Source: Streptomyces griseomycini (GTDB lineage: Bacteria > Actinomycetota > Actinomycetes > Streptomycetales > Streptomycetaceae). Taken from it: 64,000 nt of DNA. The notes under the pieces were generated by a model. It was not told the DNA's origin. It made no database searches and was given only the letters and a program-made list of their open reading frames with translations. This document shows positions 16,775 to 24,931 of this stretch, piece after piece. The number at the start of each line of letters is the position of its first letter. The stretch's first letter is position 1. A program made the translations under genes and the position numbers. Where the stretch lies: the NCBI RefSeq assembly GCF_014203535.1, contig NZ_JACHJI010000022.1, positions 1 to 64,000 of the forward strand. The letters run 5' to 3'.

Positions 16775-16798
16775 GTGTCTATGTTGACACATGTCGAA
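16767..16798. promoter_or_regulatory. Perfect 13-bp operator dyad for ArsR
   Basis: TTCGACATGTGTC (16767-16779) and GACACATGTCGAA (16786-16798) form a perfect inverted repeat with a 6-base spacer. It covers the ArsR start codon, so binding would block both transcription and a leaderless start. Typical ArsR operators are imperfect 12-2-12 dyads, so this is an unusually exact one. Confidence 0.75.
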
Positions 16799-17111
16799 CC
16801 AGAGAGGGCCGGTCCGGTCCCCGGACACCCCCGCACCCCGAGGCCGTCGAGCATCGCCCGGCTCGCCGGACCGGAGGCGGACCGGCTTCACGTCAGGCGC
16901 TCGGCGCGACGCGGCCCGTCGACCACCGGGACCGGCGCCGGTTCGGAATCGCCGGTGAGTCGGCACCCTGTTCGCCGGCGCCGACGGGCGGTCCTGGACC
17001 GGCACCGGGGACCTCGCCGTCGCCGTGGTCGACGAGCTGGAGACCCCGGTCCCGACCTCCTCGTCACGGTCGTCCACCGCACGGCGGAGCCCGCCTGGGC
17101 CGGTGCGCGGG
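16799..17111. other. 313-bp gap with coding-like fragments
   Basis: No intact gene. On the + strand two frames join to give a protein-like stretch, ADGRSWTGTGDLAVAVVDEL then PGPDLLVTVVHRTAEPAWAG, separated by a frameshift near 17045 and ending at a TGA about 17100-17115. It could be the tail of a decayed gene; I do not recognise the family. Confidence 0.3.
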
Positions 17112-17828
17112 TCAGGCGGTGTCGAGGCCGTCGACCAGGCGGTTGAGGAACCGGGCGAAGGTCGCGTCGGGGGTGAGGGGCCGCCCCGGTGAGGCGAGGG
17201 CCTCGGCGAGTTCGGGGTGGTGGCCGTCCGCGGCGACGGCGGCGAGGTAGCGGGCCTCGGCCGCGGCCCGGTCGGCGGACCGCGAGGCCGCCGCCTGCGC
17301 GATCTCGTGGGCGACGTGCCCGGCCACGAACGAGGTGAGCTGGGCGAAGATCTCCAGCTTCGTCCCGCCGTCCAGTCCGGTGGGTCGCAGGACGGCGAGC
17401 GCGTGTTCCAGGAAGGCCAGCGTGTTGGGGCCGGGGGTGCGGCGGGTGGCCAGGGCCGCCGGCAGCCAGGGGTGGCGCAGCATGTGGGAGCGCTGGAGGT
17501 GGGCGACGGCCTTCAGGTCGGCGCGCCAGTCGCCGGTGGGCGGGTCCACGGGCGACAGTTCGCCGCTGACGTGGTCGACCATCAACTCCAGCAGCGTCTC
17601 CTTGTCGGGGGCGTAGCTGTAGAGCGACATGACGCCGGCCCCGACCTCTGCCGCGACCCGCCGCATGGTGACCGCGTCCAGCCCCTCCGCGTCCGCCAGG
17701 GCGACGGCCGCCGCCGTGATCGCCTCCCGGCTGTAGGCGGGCCGGCGGCCCCTGCGGGGCCGGGGGCGGTCCAGCCAGAGCAACTGCGGGTCGACGCCCG
17801 CGGCGCCGGACCCTCCGTCACCGGTCAC
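17112..17828 (-). CDS. TetR/AcrR-family regulator
   Basis: A 238-residue repressor starting at GTG 17828. The N-terminal HTH is seen as REAITAAAVALADAEGLDAV and VAAEVGAGVMSLYSYAPDKETLLELM. The C-terminal half, with LRHPWLPAALATRRTPGPN, matches the tetracycline-repressor-type C domain common in Streptomyces. It is divergent from a CocE-type hydrolase with a perfect 15-bp palindrome between the two, so it probably represses itself and the hydrolase gene. Confidence 0.9.
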   Translation of the reverse strand: MTGDGGSGAAGVDPQLLWLDRPRPRRGRRPAYSREAITAAAVALADAEGLDAVTMRRVAAEVGAGVMSLYSYAPDKETLLELMVDHVSGELSPVDPPTGDWRADLKAVAHLQRSHMLRHPWLPAALATRRTPGPNTLAFLEHALAVLRPTGLDGGTKLEIFAQLTSFVAGHVAHEIAQAAASRSADRAAAEARYLAAVAADGHHPELAEALASPGRPLTPDATFARFLNRLVDGLDTA

Positions 17829-17903
17829 GGTCGTCGTGCTCCTCTCCGTGCGTCCACACGTCCACGCACACGGTGGTGCCCCTCGGCGTCATCCAACCAT
17901 CCT

Positions 17904-17924
17904 CTATTCTCGTACGACGTACGA
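17904..17924. promoter_or_regulatory. TetR operator with overlapping -10 box
   Basis: TCGTACG-A-CGTACGA (17910-17924) is a perfect 15-bp palindrome. A TATTCT hexamer (17905-17910) directly before it suits the -10 box of the hydrolase gene, so the bound repressor would sit on the transcription start. Confidence 0.7.
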
Positions 17925-17945
17925 AAAAGAGGAAGGGAACGAACG

Positions 17946-19631
17946 ATGGCGTCACGCACGCACGACCCCGCACCGGCCCCGACCTGGACACCGCCGTCCG
18001 GGAAGCCGCCGCTGGCCGCACGGATGATGCGGGCGACCTGGCGCGGCCTGCCGGCCAAGCGGCACGACGTCGGGTGGGAGCCGGGGCTGGTGGTCCCGGC
18101 CGCCGACGGCAGCCCGCTGATCACCGACCACTACTTCCCGCGCGACCGGGGCGACTTCCCCACCCTGCTGGTCCGCTCGCCCTACGGCCGGGGCCTGCCG
18201 TGGTCCCCGCAGTACGGCGTGCTCTTCGCCGAACAGGGCTTCCACGTCGTCCTGCAGAGCTGCCGCGGCACGGGCGGATCGGGCGGCGAGTTCGACCTGT
18301 GGCGCAACGAGCCCGCCGACGGCCGGGCCACGGTCGCCTGGCTCCGGCGGCAGCCCTGGTTCGACGGAACGCTGGGCACGGTCGGCCCCAGCTACCTGGG
18401 CTACGTGCAGTGGGCCCTCGCCCTGGACCCGCCGCCCGAGCTGAAGGCGATGGTGGTGCAGGTGGGGCTGCACGACCCCTACGCCCTGTTCCACGCGCGG
18501 GGCGCCCTCCGCCTGGAGAACGCCCTCGCCGTGGGCTCGGGCATGACGCACCAGCACCGGGGGGCGGTGCCGTTCCTGAAGGCCACGCTGCGCCTGCAGC
18601 GCCGCCTGCGCGGGGTCACCGCGGCGCAGCCGCTGCGCGGTGCGTACGCGTCCGCCCTCGGGGGCGAAGTGCCCTGGCTGGACGACGTGATGACCCACCC
18701 GGACCCCGAGGACGGCTACTGGCGGGGGGCGTCGCTGGCGCGGGCGGCGGAGCGGTCGACCGTCCCGACCGGCCTGATCACCGGATGGCACGACGTCCTG
18801 GTCGACCAGACCTTCGAGCAGTACGAGCGCCTCCGCGGGGCCGGATGCGACACCGCCCTGCTCGTCGGCCCCTGGACCCACACCTCGGCGCTGCAGCAGG
18901 GGTGGCCCGAGGTGTTCGCCGAGAGCCTCGCCTGGCTGCGCGCCCACCTGTGCGCCGATCCCTCCGGCCTGCGCCCCACCCGGGTGCGCGTGCACGTCGG
19001 CGGCGAGGACGCCTGGCGGGACCTCGACGACTGGCCGCCGGCCGCGTCCGGCACCGCGTGGTTCCCCACCCCGGACGGGCACCTCACCCGGCAGGCCCCC
19101 ACGGACTCCGCGCCCCTGACGTCGTTCCGCTACGACCCGGCCGACCCCACCCCCTCCCTCGGCGGCCCGTTGCTCTCCCGTACCGCCGGTCCGCGCGACA
19201 ACGGCACCCTGGAGGCCCGGGACGACGTCCTGACGTTCACCGGACTCCCGTTGACCGAGCCCGTGGACGTCGTCGGCCCGGTCTCGGCGCGGCTGGCCGT
19301 CTCCGCGGACACCGGCCACGCCGACCTCTTCGTCCGCCTGTGCGACGTGGACACGACCGGCCGCTCCGTCAACGTCTGCGACGGGCTGGGCCGCCTCGGC
19401 ACGGGCGAGCGGGCGCCCTCGCGCATCAGCGTGCCGATGAGCCCCGCGGCCCACCGCTTCGCCGCCGGCCACCGCCTCCGCTGGCAGGTCAGCGGGGGCG
19501 CCCACCCGCGCTACGCCCGCAACCCCGGTACGGGGGAGTCGCCGGTCGACGCCACCGTCTTCACGCCGGTGCGCATCACGCTCCACGCGGACTCGGCGCT
19601 GATCCTGCCCGACGGCTGCGCACCCGCTTGA
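17946..19631 (+). CDS. CocE/NonD-family alpha/beta hydrolase
   Basis: A 561-residue serine hydrolase of the cocaine esterase/X-Pro dipeptidyl-peptidase group. The N-terminal hydrolase domain has DGSPLITDHYFPRDRGDFPT, the oxyanion-type VRSPYGRG, RGTGGSGGEFDLW, and the nucleophile elbow GTVGPSYLGYVQ (GxSxxG). The acid/His region includes GWHDVLVDQTFEQYERL and GPWTHTS. The C-terminal jelly-roll domain starts near FRYDPADPTPSLGG and ends with an ISVPMSPAAHRFAAGHRLR segment. It hydrolyses esters or amides; the substrate is unknown. GAGGAAGGGA precedes the ATG. Control by the divergent TetR is likely. Confidence 0.9.
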   Translation: MASRTHDPAPAPTWTPPSGKPPLAARMMRATWRGLPAKRHDVGWEPGLVVPAADGSPLITDHYFPRDRGDFPTLLVRSPYGRGLPWSPQYGVLFAEQGFHVVLQSCRGTGGSGGEFDLWRNEPADGRATVAWLRRQPWFDGTLGTVGPSYLGYVQWALALDPPPELKAMVVQVGLHDPYALFHARGALRLENALAVGSGMTHQHRGAVPFLKATLRLQRRLRGVTAAQPLRGAYASALGGEVPWLDDVMTHPDPEDGYWRGASLARAAERSTVPTGLITGWHDVLVDQTFEQYERLRGAGCDTALLVGPWTHTSALQQGWPEVFAESLAWLRAHLCADPSGLRPTRVRVHVGGEDAWRDLDDWPPAASGTAWFPTPDGHLTRQAPTDSAPLTSFRYDPADPTPSLGGPLLSRTAGPRDNGTLEARDDVLTFTGLPLTEPVDVVGPVSARLAVSADTGHADLFVRLCDVDTTGRSVNVCDGLGRLGTGERAPSRISVPMSPAAHRFAAGHRLRWQVSGGAHPRYARNPGTGESPVDATVFTPVRITLHADSALILPDGCAPA

Positions 19632-19798
19632 ACCGTCGGCCCCGTGACACGTCGACGCGCGAGCCGGGCCCCCCGGGCCCGGCTCGCGCGTCACCGCCGA
19701 CCGCTCCGGCCCCCGGGCGTTCTCCGGCCGGATCGAGGCGGTCTGGTCGTACATACCCCCCGAAGTGCGCGCAAGCAGGGCGGCACCGTTTGTCAACG

Positions 19799-19849
19799 AT
19801 ACCCCTAGGGGGTATACATGGGGGTGTCAGCAGTACCCCCCGGGGGTAC
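19799..19849 (+). promoter_or_regulatory. Two CsoR-type copper operators
   Basis: Two 17-bp palindromes precede the copper genes: ATACCCC-TAG-GGGGTAT (19799-19815) and GTACCCC-CCG-GGGGTAC (19833-19849). They match the TACCCC/GGGGTA motif known for CsoR in S. lividans. A further half site, ATACCCCCC, occurs near 19753. No csoR gene is in the window, so control is in trans. Confidence 0.85.
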
Positions 19850-19879
19850 ATCGCGATCACTCTGTCCAGGAGGAAACCC

Positions 19880-20158
19880 ATGTCCTGCTGCACCCCCGAC
19901 GGCAGCTGCTCCACCGGCACCGCCACGGTCGAGGTCACCACGGGCGTCACCACCGTCTACGACGTCTCCGGGATGACCTGCGGGCACTGCAAGGCCACGC
20001 TCACCGAGGAGATCGGCGCCCTGGACGGCGTCCTGGCGGTCGACGTCGACCTCGACGCGGGCCAGGTCACCGTCACCACCGCGGACGAGCCCGACGACGC
20101 GCTGCTGGCCAAGGTCGTCGACGACGCCGGCTACGAGCTCACGGGCCGCGCGGCCTGA
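19880..20158 (+). CDS. copZ: Copper chaperone (HMA domain)
   Basis: A 92-residue cytoplasmic metallochaperone. The heavy-metal-associated domain carries the Cu(I) site GMTCGHC (Cys34 and Cys37). An extra Cys-rich N-terminus (MSCCTPDGSC) may add metal ligands. AGGAGG is placed ideally before the ATG. It lies directly behind two CsoR-type operators and 78 bases before copA, so the pair forms a copper-inducible operon in which CopZ passes copper to the ATPase. Confidence 0.93.
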   Translation: MSCCTPDGSCSTGTATVEVTTGVTTVYDVSGMTCGHCKATLTEEIGALDGVLAVDVDLDAGQVTVTTADEPDDALLAKVVDDAGYELTGRAA

Positions 20159-20236
20159 GACCCCCGCCCGTCCGCCGGGCCCGCCCCCGGGCCCGGCCCC
20201 TCCCCTCTTCCCGCACCCCCAGCCCGAGGAGCAGTG

Positions 20237-22507
20237 ATGGCTACCACGGTCCCCGACACCGCAGAGGTCGAACTCGCCATCGGCGGCATGACCTGCGCCT
20301 CGTGCGCCGCCCGGATCGAGAAGAAGCTCAACCGGATGGACGGGGTCACCGCCACCGTCAACTACGCGACGGAGAAGGCCAAGGTCAGCTACACCGGGGA
20401 CGTGTCCGTCCCGGACCTGATCGCCACGGTCGAGGCGACCGGGTACACCGCCCGCGAGCCCGAGCCGGTCCGGGCCGAACCCGCGTCCGGCCCGGGAGGC
20501 CCGGGGGACCCGGACGCCGCCGGGGAGGCCGACGAGCTGAGGCCGCTCAGGCAGCGGCTGGTCACCGCCGTGGTGCTGGCCGTCCCGGTCATCGCGACGG
20601 CGATGGTCCCTGCACTGCAGTTCGAGTACTGGCAGTGGCTGTCGCTGACCCTGGCGGCCCCGGTCGTCACGTACGCCGCGTGGCCCTTCCACCGGGCGGC
20701 GTTCACCAACGCGCGGCACGGCGCGGCCACCATGGACACGCTGATCTCGGTCGGTACGTCGGCGGCGTTCCTGTGGTCGCTGTGGGCGCTGTTCTTCGGC
20801 ACCGCGGGCACGCCCGGCATGACGCACCCCTTCGAGCTGACCATCGCCCGCAGCGACGGCGCCGGGAACATCTACCTGGAGGCCGCCGCGGGCGTCACGG
20901 CGTTCATCCTGGCCGGCCGCTACTTCGAGGCGCGTTCCAAGCGCAAGGCCGGCGCCGCCCTGCGGGCGCTGCTGGAGCTGGGCGCGAAGGACGTCACCGT
21001 GCTGCGGGACGGCCGTGAGGAGCGGATCGCGGTCGGCGAGCTGAAGGCCGGCGACCGTTTCCTGGTGCGGCCGGGGGAGAAGATCGCCACCGACGGCACC
21101 GTCGTCGAGGGCGCCTCCGCCGTCGACGCGTCGATGCTCACCGGCGAGTCCGTCCCGGTCGAGGTCGGTGTCGGGGACGCGGTCACCGGCGCCACGGTCA
21201 ACGCGGGCGGCCGTCTGGTCGTCGAGGCCACCCGGGTCGGCGCCGACACTCAGCTCGCGCGGATGGCGAAGCTGGTCGAGGACGCGCAGAACGGCAAGGC
21301 CGCCGCCCAGCGGCTCGCCGACAAGATCTCCGCCGTCTTCGTCCCCGTCGTCATCGCGCTCGCGCTGGGCACCCTGGGCTTCTGGCTCGGCAACGGCGCC
21401 GGGCTGACGGCCGCCTTCACCGCCGCCGTCGCGGTCCTGATCATCGCCTGCCCCTGCGCCCTGGGTCTGGCCACCCCGACCGCGCTGATGGTCGGCACCG
21501 GACGCGGCGCCCAGCTCGGCATCCTCATCAAGGGCCCGGAGGTCCTGGAGTCCACCCGCCGCGTCGACACCGTCGTCCTGGACAAGACCGGCACCGTCAC
21601 CACCGGACGCATGACCCTGCTGGCCGTGCACACCACCGAAGGGACGGACGAGGACGAGGTGCTGCGCCTCGCCGGCGCGCTGGAGCACGCCTCCGAGCAC
21701 CCGATCGCCCGGGCGGTCGCCGCCGGCGCGGAGGAACGCGTCGGTACCCTGCCCGCCCCGGAGGACTTCGCCAACGTCCCCGGCCTGGGGGTCCAGGGCG
21801 TCGTCGAGGGGCACGCGGTCCTGGTGGGCCGGACCAAGCTGCTCGCCGAGTGGGCCATGGACCTGCCGAACGGCCTGGCGCGCGCCAAGACCGAGGCCGA
21901 GGCCGCCGGGCGCACCGCGATCGCGGTCGCCTGGGACGGCGAGGCGAGGGCGGTCCTCGAGGTCGCCGACGCGGTCAAGGACACCAGCGCCGAAGCCGTC
22001 ACCCGGCTGCGCGCCCTGGGACTGACCCCGATCCTCCTCACCGGGGACAACAAGGCCGTCGCCGAGGCGGTGGCCGCCGAGGTCGGCATCGACGAGGTGA
22101 TCGCCGAGGTCATGCCGCAGGACAAGGTCGACGTCGTCAGGCGGCTGCAGGACGAGGGCCGTTCGGTGGCGATGATCGGCGACGGCGTCAACGACGCCGC
22201 CGCGCTCGCCCGGGCCGACCTCGGCCTGGCCATGGGCACCGGCACCGACGCCGCCATCGAGGCCGGCGACCTCACCCTCGTCCGCGGTGACCTGCGGGCC
22301 GCCGCCGACGCCATCCGGCTGGCCCGCAAGACCCTCGGCACCATCAGGTCCAACCTGTTCTGGGCCTTCGCCTACAACGTGGCCGCCCTCCCGCTCGCCG
22401 CGGCCGGGCTGCTCAACCCGATGATCGCCGGAGCCGCGATGGCGTTCTCCTCGGTCTTCGTCGTCGGCAACAGCCTGCGCCTGCGGGGCTTCAAGGCCGC
22501 GAACTGA
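20237..22507 (+). CDS. copA: Copper-exporting P1B-type ATPase
   Basis: A 756-residue P-type ATPase. One N-terminal HMA domain (GMTCASC, Cys20/Cys23), then membrane helices including the translocation motif CPC (from residue 405, in IIACPCALGLATP). The phosphorylated Asp449 lies in DKTGT, SEHPIARA is the nucleotide-binding HP motif, TGDNKAVAEAVA follows, and the hinge is MIGDGVNDAAAL. It exports Cu(I). The ATG at 20237 has GAGGA 6 bases upstream; a GTG three bases earlier is too close. It is the second gene of the operon and is followed by a strong hairpin. Confidence 0.95.
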   Translation: MATTVPDTAEVELAIGGMTCASCAARIEKKLNRMDGVTATVNYATEKAKVSYTGDVSVPDLIATVEATGYTAREPEPVRAEPASGPGGPGDPDAAGEADELRPLRQRLVTAVVLAVPVIATAMVPALQFEYWQWLSLTLAAPVVTYAAWPFHRAAFTNARHGAATMDTLISVGTSAAFLWSLWALFFGTAGTPGMTHPFELTIARSDGAGNIYLEAAAGVTAFILAGRYFEARSKRKAGAALRALLELGAKDVTVLRDGREERIAVGELKAGDRFLVRPGEKIATDGTVVEGASAVDASMLTGESVPVEVGVGDAVTGATVNAGGRLVVEATRVGADTQLARMAKLVEDAQNGKAAAQRLADKISAVFVPVVIALALGTLGFWLGNGAGLTAAFTAAVAVLIIACPCALGLATPTALMVGTGRGAQLGILIKGPEVLESTRRVDTVVLDKTGTVTTGRMTLLAVHTTEGTDEDEVLRLAGALEHASEHPIARAVAAGAEERVGTLPAPEDFANVPGLGVQGVVEGHAVLVGRTKLLAEWAMDLPNGLARAKTEAEAAGRTAIAVAWDGEARAVLEVADAVKDTSAEAVTRLRALGLTPILLTGDNKAVAEAVAAEVGIDEVIAEVMPQDKVDVVRRLQDEGRSVAMIGDGVNDAAALARADLGLAMGTGTDAAIEAGDLTLVRGDLRAAADAIRLARKTLGTIRSNLFWAFAYNVAALPLAAAGLLNPMIAGAAMAFSSVFVVGNSLRLRGFKAAN

Positions 22508-22522
22508 ACCGTTCCCCCGGAA

Positions 22523-22559
22523 GGCCCGGGGCGGGCACCCGAGGTGCCCGCCCCGGGCC
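22523..22559. terminator. Strong bidirectional terminator
   Basis: A perfect 17-bp stem (22523-22539 with 22543-22559) and a 3-base loop lie between the convergent copA and DUF305 genes, reading GGCCCGGGGCGGGCACC on the left arm. Confidence 0.85.
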
Positions 22560-22571
22560 GGCGCGCTGCGG

Positions 22572-23222
22572 TCAGCCCCTGCCGAGCAGCTCGTTCATCT
22601 GCTCGATCTCCGCGCCCTGCGAGGCGATGATCTCCCCGGCCATCTTCCTGGCCGGACCGAAGGCGCCGTCGGCCTGCTCGGTCCTCGCCATCTCGACCGC
22701 GCCTTCGTGGTGCTTGATCATCAGCTCCATGAAGGCGGTGTCGAACGCCTCGCCCGAGGCCTTCCCGAGCTCGCTCATCTCCTCGTCCGTCATCATGCCG
22801 CCCATGTCGCCCGTGCCGTGCCCGGAGTGGTCCACGGCGCCCTCGGCGGGCACCTCCTCACCCCACGAGGTCAGCCAGCCGGACAGCGTCTCGATCTCCG
22901 GACCCTGGGCCTTCCTGATGTCCGCGGCGAGCTTCCGCACCCCGGCCGACCGGGCCCGGTCGGGCGCGAGGTCGGCCATCTCGACGGCCTGGCGGTGGTG
23001 GGGGATCATCCCCTTCGCGAAGGCCACGTCGGCGGCGTTGTGCCGCTCCTGCGACGCCGGCGCCGTCGAGGAAGCGGACGGGGAGGCGGCGGCGTCGTGG
23101 CCGCCGTGCCCGACGGCCGGACTGCCGTCGCCGTCACCGCCGCAGGCGGCCAGGACGAGCGCCGCCGCACCGGCGGCGGCGACGGCGGCGCTACGGCGGA
23201 CGAGGGAACGCTTGCGCATCAT
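22572..23222 (-). CDS. DUF305 copper-associated lipoprotein
   Basis: A 216-residue exported protein. The signal peptide ends in LVLAAC, a lipobox. Two DUF305 half-repeats carry the His motif: GMIPHHRQAVEMAD and ELMIKHHEGAVEMAR. Such ferritin-like helical proteins with paired His occur near copper resistance genes and may bind metal outside the membrane. A His/Met-rich segment (DHSGHGTGDMGGMM) lies between the repeats. AAGGAG lies 10 bases before the ATG. It is convergent with copA, which supports a role in metal handling; biochemical function is inferred only. Confidence 0.9.
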   Translation of the reverse strand: MMRKRSLVRRSAAVAAAGAAALVLAACGGDGDGSPAVGHGGHDAAASPSASSTAPASQERHNAADVAFAKGMIPHHRQAVEMADLAPDRARSAGVRKLAADIRKAQGPEIETLSGWLTSWGEEVPAEGAVDHSGHGTGDMGGMMTDEEMSELGKASGEAFDTAFMELMIKHHEGAVEMARTEQADGAFGPARKMAGEIIASQGAEIEQMNELLGRG

Positions 23223-23354
23223 GGTGGTGCAACTCCTTCACGCGCGCCGTTCGCGGCGCGCGGTTCGAGCGGATGTGAGGGCGTGCGGAAGCACGGCACC
23301 CGCCATCGGGGATCACCGGGGATCACCGGGCGCGGGGGTGCCGAGCGGGCCGCT

Positions 23355-23759
23355 CTATATCCGCAGGAGCTGCAGCTCGGAAAGGTCGGGCGGGGCCCGC
23401 CCCTCGTGAGGGGTCCCCGTGGCCGTCGCGGCGGGCGCGGAGGCCGGGGGCGTGTCCGGCACGGTGCCGGACAGCGCGGGCGGCGTGTAGGCCGAACCGG
23501 TCCCGGCCGCCGCACACGTGCCGTCGGCGTGCTCGAGGTGCCCCGGCCCGCCGCCGTCCGTGTGCGCGCACGCCCTGTCCGCGTGCGGCGCACCGACCGC
23601 CCCGGCCGCCGCCGTCTCGTGGCCGGTGTCCGCGTGCGCCGCGGGCACCACCCCGGGAGCCAGGCCGTGCATGCCGAGCACACCGGTCAGGACCGCCATC
23701 ACCAGCAGCACGAGCAACCGCCCGGCCGGACGGCCGCTCGGTCGGGTGCTCCTGGTCAT
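23355..23759 (-). CDS. DUF6153-like small secreted/membrane protein
   Basis: A 134-residue protein with an N-terminal hydrophobic helix (LLVLLVMAVLTGVLGMHGL), a His/Cys-containing mid-part (CAHTDGGGPGHLEHADGTC) and a conserved-looking end, PPDLSELQLLRI. This pattern matches what I recall as DUF6153 in Streptomyces, often beside DUF305 and copper genes. It lies upstream of DUF305 on the same strand and may be co-transcribed with it. Function is unknown; the His/Cys cluster suggests metal contact. Confidence 0.65.
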   Translation of the reverse strand: MTRSTRPSGRPAGRLLVLLVMAVLTGVLGMHGLAPGVVPAAHADTGHETAAAGAVGAPHADRACAHTDGGGPGHLEHADGTCAAAGTGSAYTPPALSGTVPDTPPASAPAATATGTPHEGRAPPDLSELQLLRI

Positions 23760-23832
23760 GCGCCCATCGTAGGGGGCCGCCGTCCGCGTGCTCGCCGGTC
23801 TCCGCCCCGGCCCTCCGGGCGTGTCAGACCGG

Positions 23833-24252
23833 TCACGCCCCCTGCTTCGCGTCGATCTCGGCGACGAGGGCCTCGACGCGGGTCCTGATCTCGTCGCGGA
23901 TCGGCCGGACGGCCCCGACGCCCTTGCCCGCGGGGTCCTCCAGGGCCCAGTCGAGGTACGTCCTGCCGGGGAAGACCGGGCAGGCGTCCCCGCAGCCCAT
24001 GGTGATGACGTAGTCGGACGCCTGGACGGCCTCGGTGGTCAGGACCTTCGGCCGGGCCTCGGAGATGTCGATGCCGACCTCCCCCATGGCCTCGACGGCG
24101 GCGGGGTTGACCCGGTCGCCGGGGAGGGACCCGGCGGAGCGGACCTCGACGCGGTCGCCCGCGAGGTGCTGGAGGAACCCGGCGGCCATCTGGGAGCGGC
24201 CGGCGTTGTGGACGCAGACGAACAGCACGGAGGCGAGCGGAGCGGAGGGCAT
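23833..24252 (-). CDS. arsC: Arsenate reductase, low-molecular-weight phosphatase fold
   Basis: A 139-residue enzyme reducing arsenate to arsenite. The P-loop CVHNAGRS (Cys13 to Ser20) has the C-x5-R-S form, and two more Cys follow in MGCGDACPVFPGR (Cys87, Cys91), as needed for the disulfide relay of thioredoxin- or mycothiol-linked forms. DWALEDPAGKG carries the catalytic Asp. AAGGAAG precedes the ATG. The reading frame is open upstream and runs into a decayed second copy of the same family. No arsenite exporter lies nearby. Confidence 0.9.
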   Translation of the reverse strand: MPSAPLASVLFVCVHNAGRSQMAAGFLQHLAGDRVEVRSAGSLPGDRVNPAAVEAMGEVGIDISEARPKVLTTEAVQASDYVITMGCGDACPVFPGRTYLDWALEDPAGKGVGAVRPIRDEIRTRVEALVAEIDAKQGA

Positions 24253-24310
24253 GCGTTCTTCCTTCACGAGGTGAGCGGCGGGTGGTGCGGTGGTCCGGGT
24301 GCCCGGCGGG

Positions 24311-24600
24311 CCGGCGAGCAGGTCGGTGGTGCGGGTGTCGGTCCCGTCCCGGATCCGGCGGACGACTGCGGCCGGGGAGCTGTCGGGGTCGGCCACGGAG
24401 CGGTCCGGGTGGCGACGGCCGGGCGCGGCCGGGCAGGCGTCGCCGCACTCCGTGGTGACGACGGTGCCGGCGGCCCTCACGACCGCGTCGGACGGCGGCT
24501 CGGGGAACGCCCCGGCCGGATCGGCGCCCGCCTCGGCGGGGACCCGCGCGGTGTACGGCTCGATCCGCGCACCGGGGCGGGTGCCCGCGGAGGGGGGACC
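24311..24600 (-). pseudogene. Degenerate arsC-like gene remnant
   Basis: In the same frame as arsC and directly upstream, the sequence encodes SAGTRPGARIEPYTARVPA, then DAVVRAAGTVVTTECGDACP and SVADPDSSPAAVVRRIRDGT. These align with residues about 38-125 of arsenate reductases. The P-loop part is absent, MGCGDACP has become TECGDACP, and no stop separates it from arsC. It is the C-terminal two thirds of a second, diverged arsenate reductase. Confidence 0.65.
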
Positions 24601-24931
24601 GTGACCCCGCCTGCCGCCCTCCGCCCCGCACGGATCGTGAGCCGGGGCCTCGTCCCCTGCACCTTCCCCGTCCTCGACCCCCGGATCACCCGCGCGACCG
24701 GCCGGCCGACCGGGGCGACCACCGCGGCGTTCCCGCGCGGCCCCGTCGCCCGCCGCGCTTCCTCGGCGCCGCAGGCGTGGTCTTCCTCGTGGTCCGTGCC
24801 TCCCGCCGTCCGGGGCACGACTGACGTCCGGGGCACGACTGACGTCCGGGGGAGTTCCGCCGTCCCTGCCGCCGAGTCCGGCAGCCCGGTCCTCCGCCGA
24901 CAGCCGGCACCCGCCGCCGGAGGACCCACCG
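24601..24931. repeat. Gap containing an 18-bp tandem repeat
   Basis: No gene is supported. The clear structure is a tandem repeat of GTCCGGGGCACGACTGAC: two full copies (24808-24843) plus a partial third to 24851. The rest looks like decayed sequence upstream of the arsC remnant. Confidence 0.5.

Noticed and set aside
24808..24851. Possible short CRISPR-like array
   Set aside because: The 18-bp units are directly tandem with no spacers.
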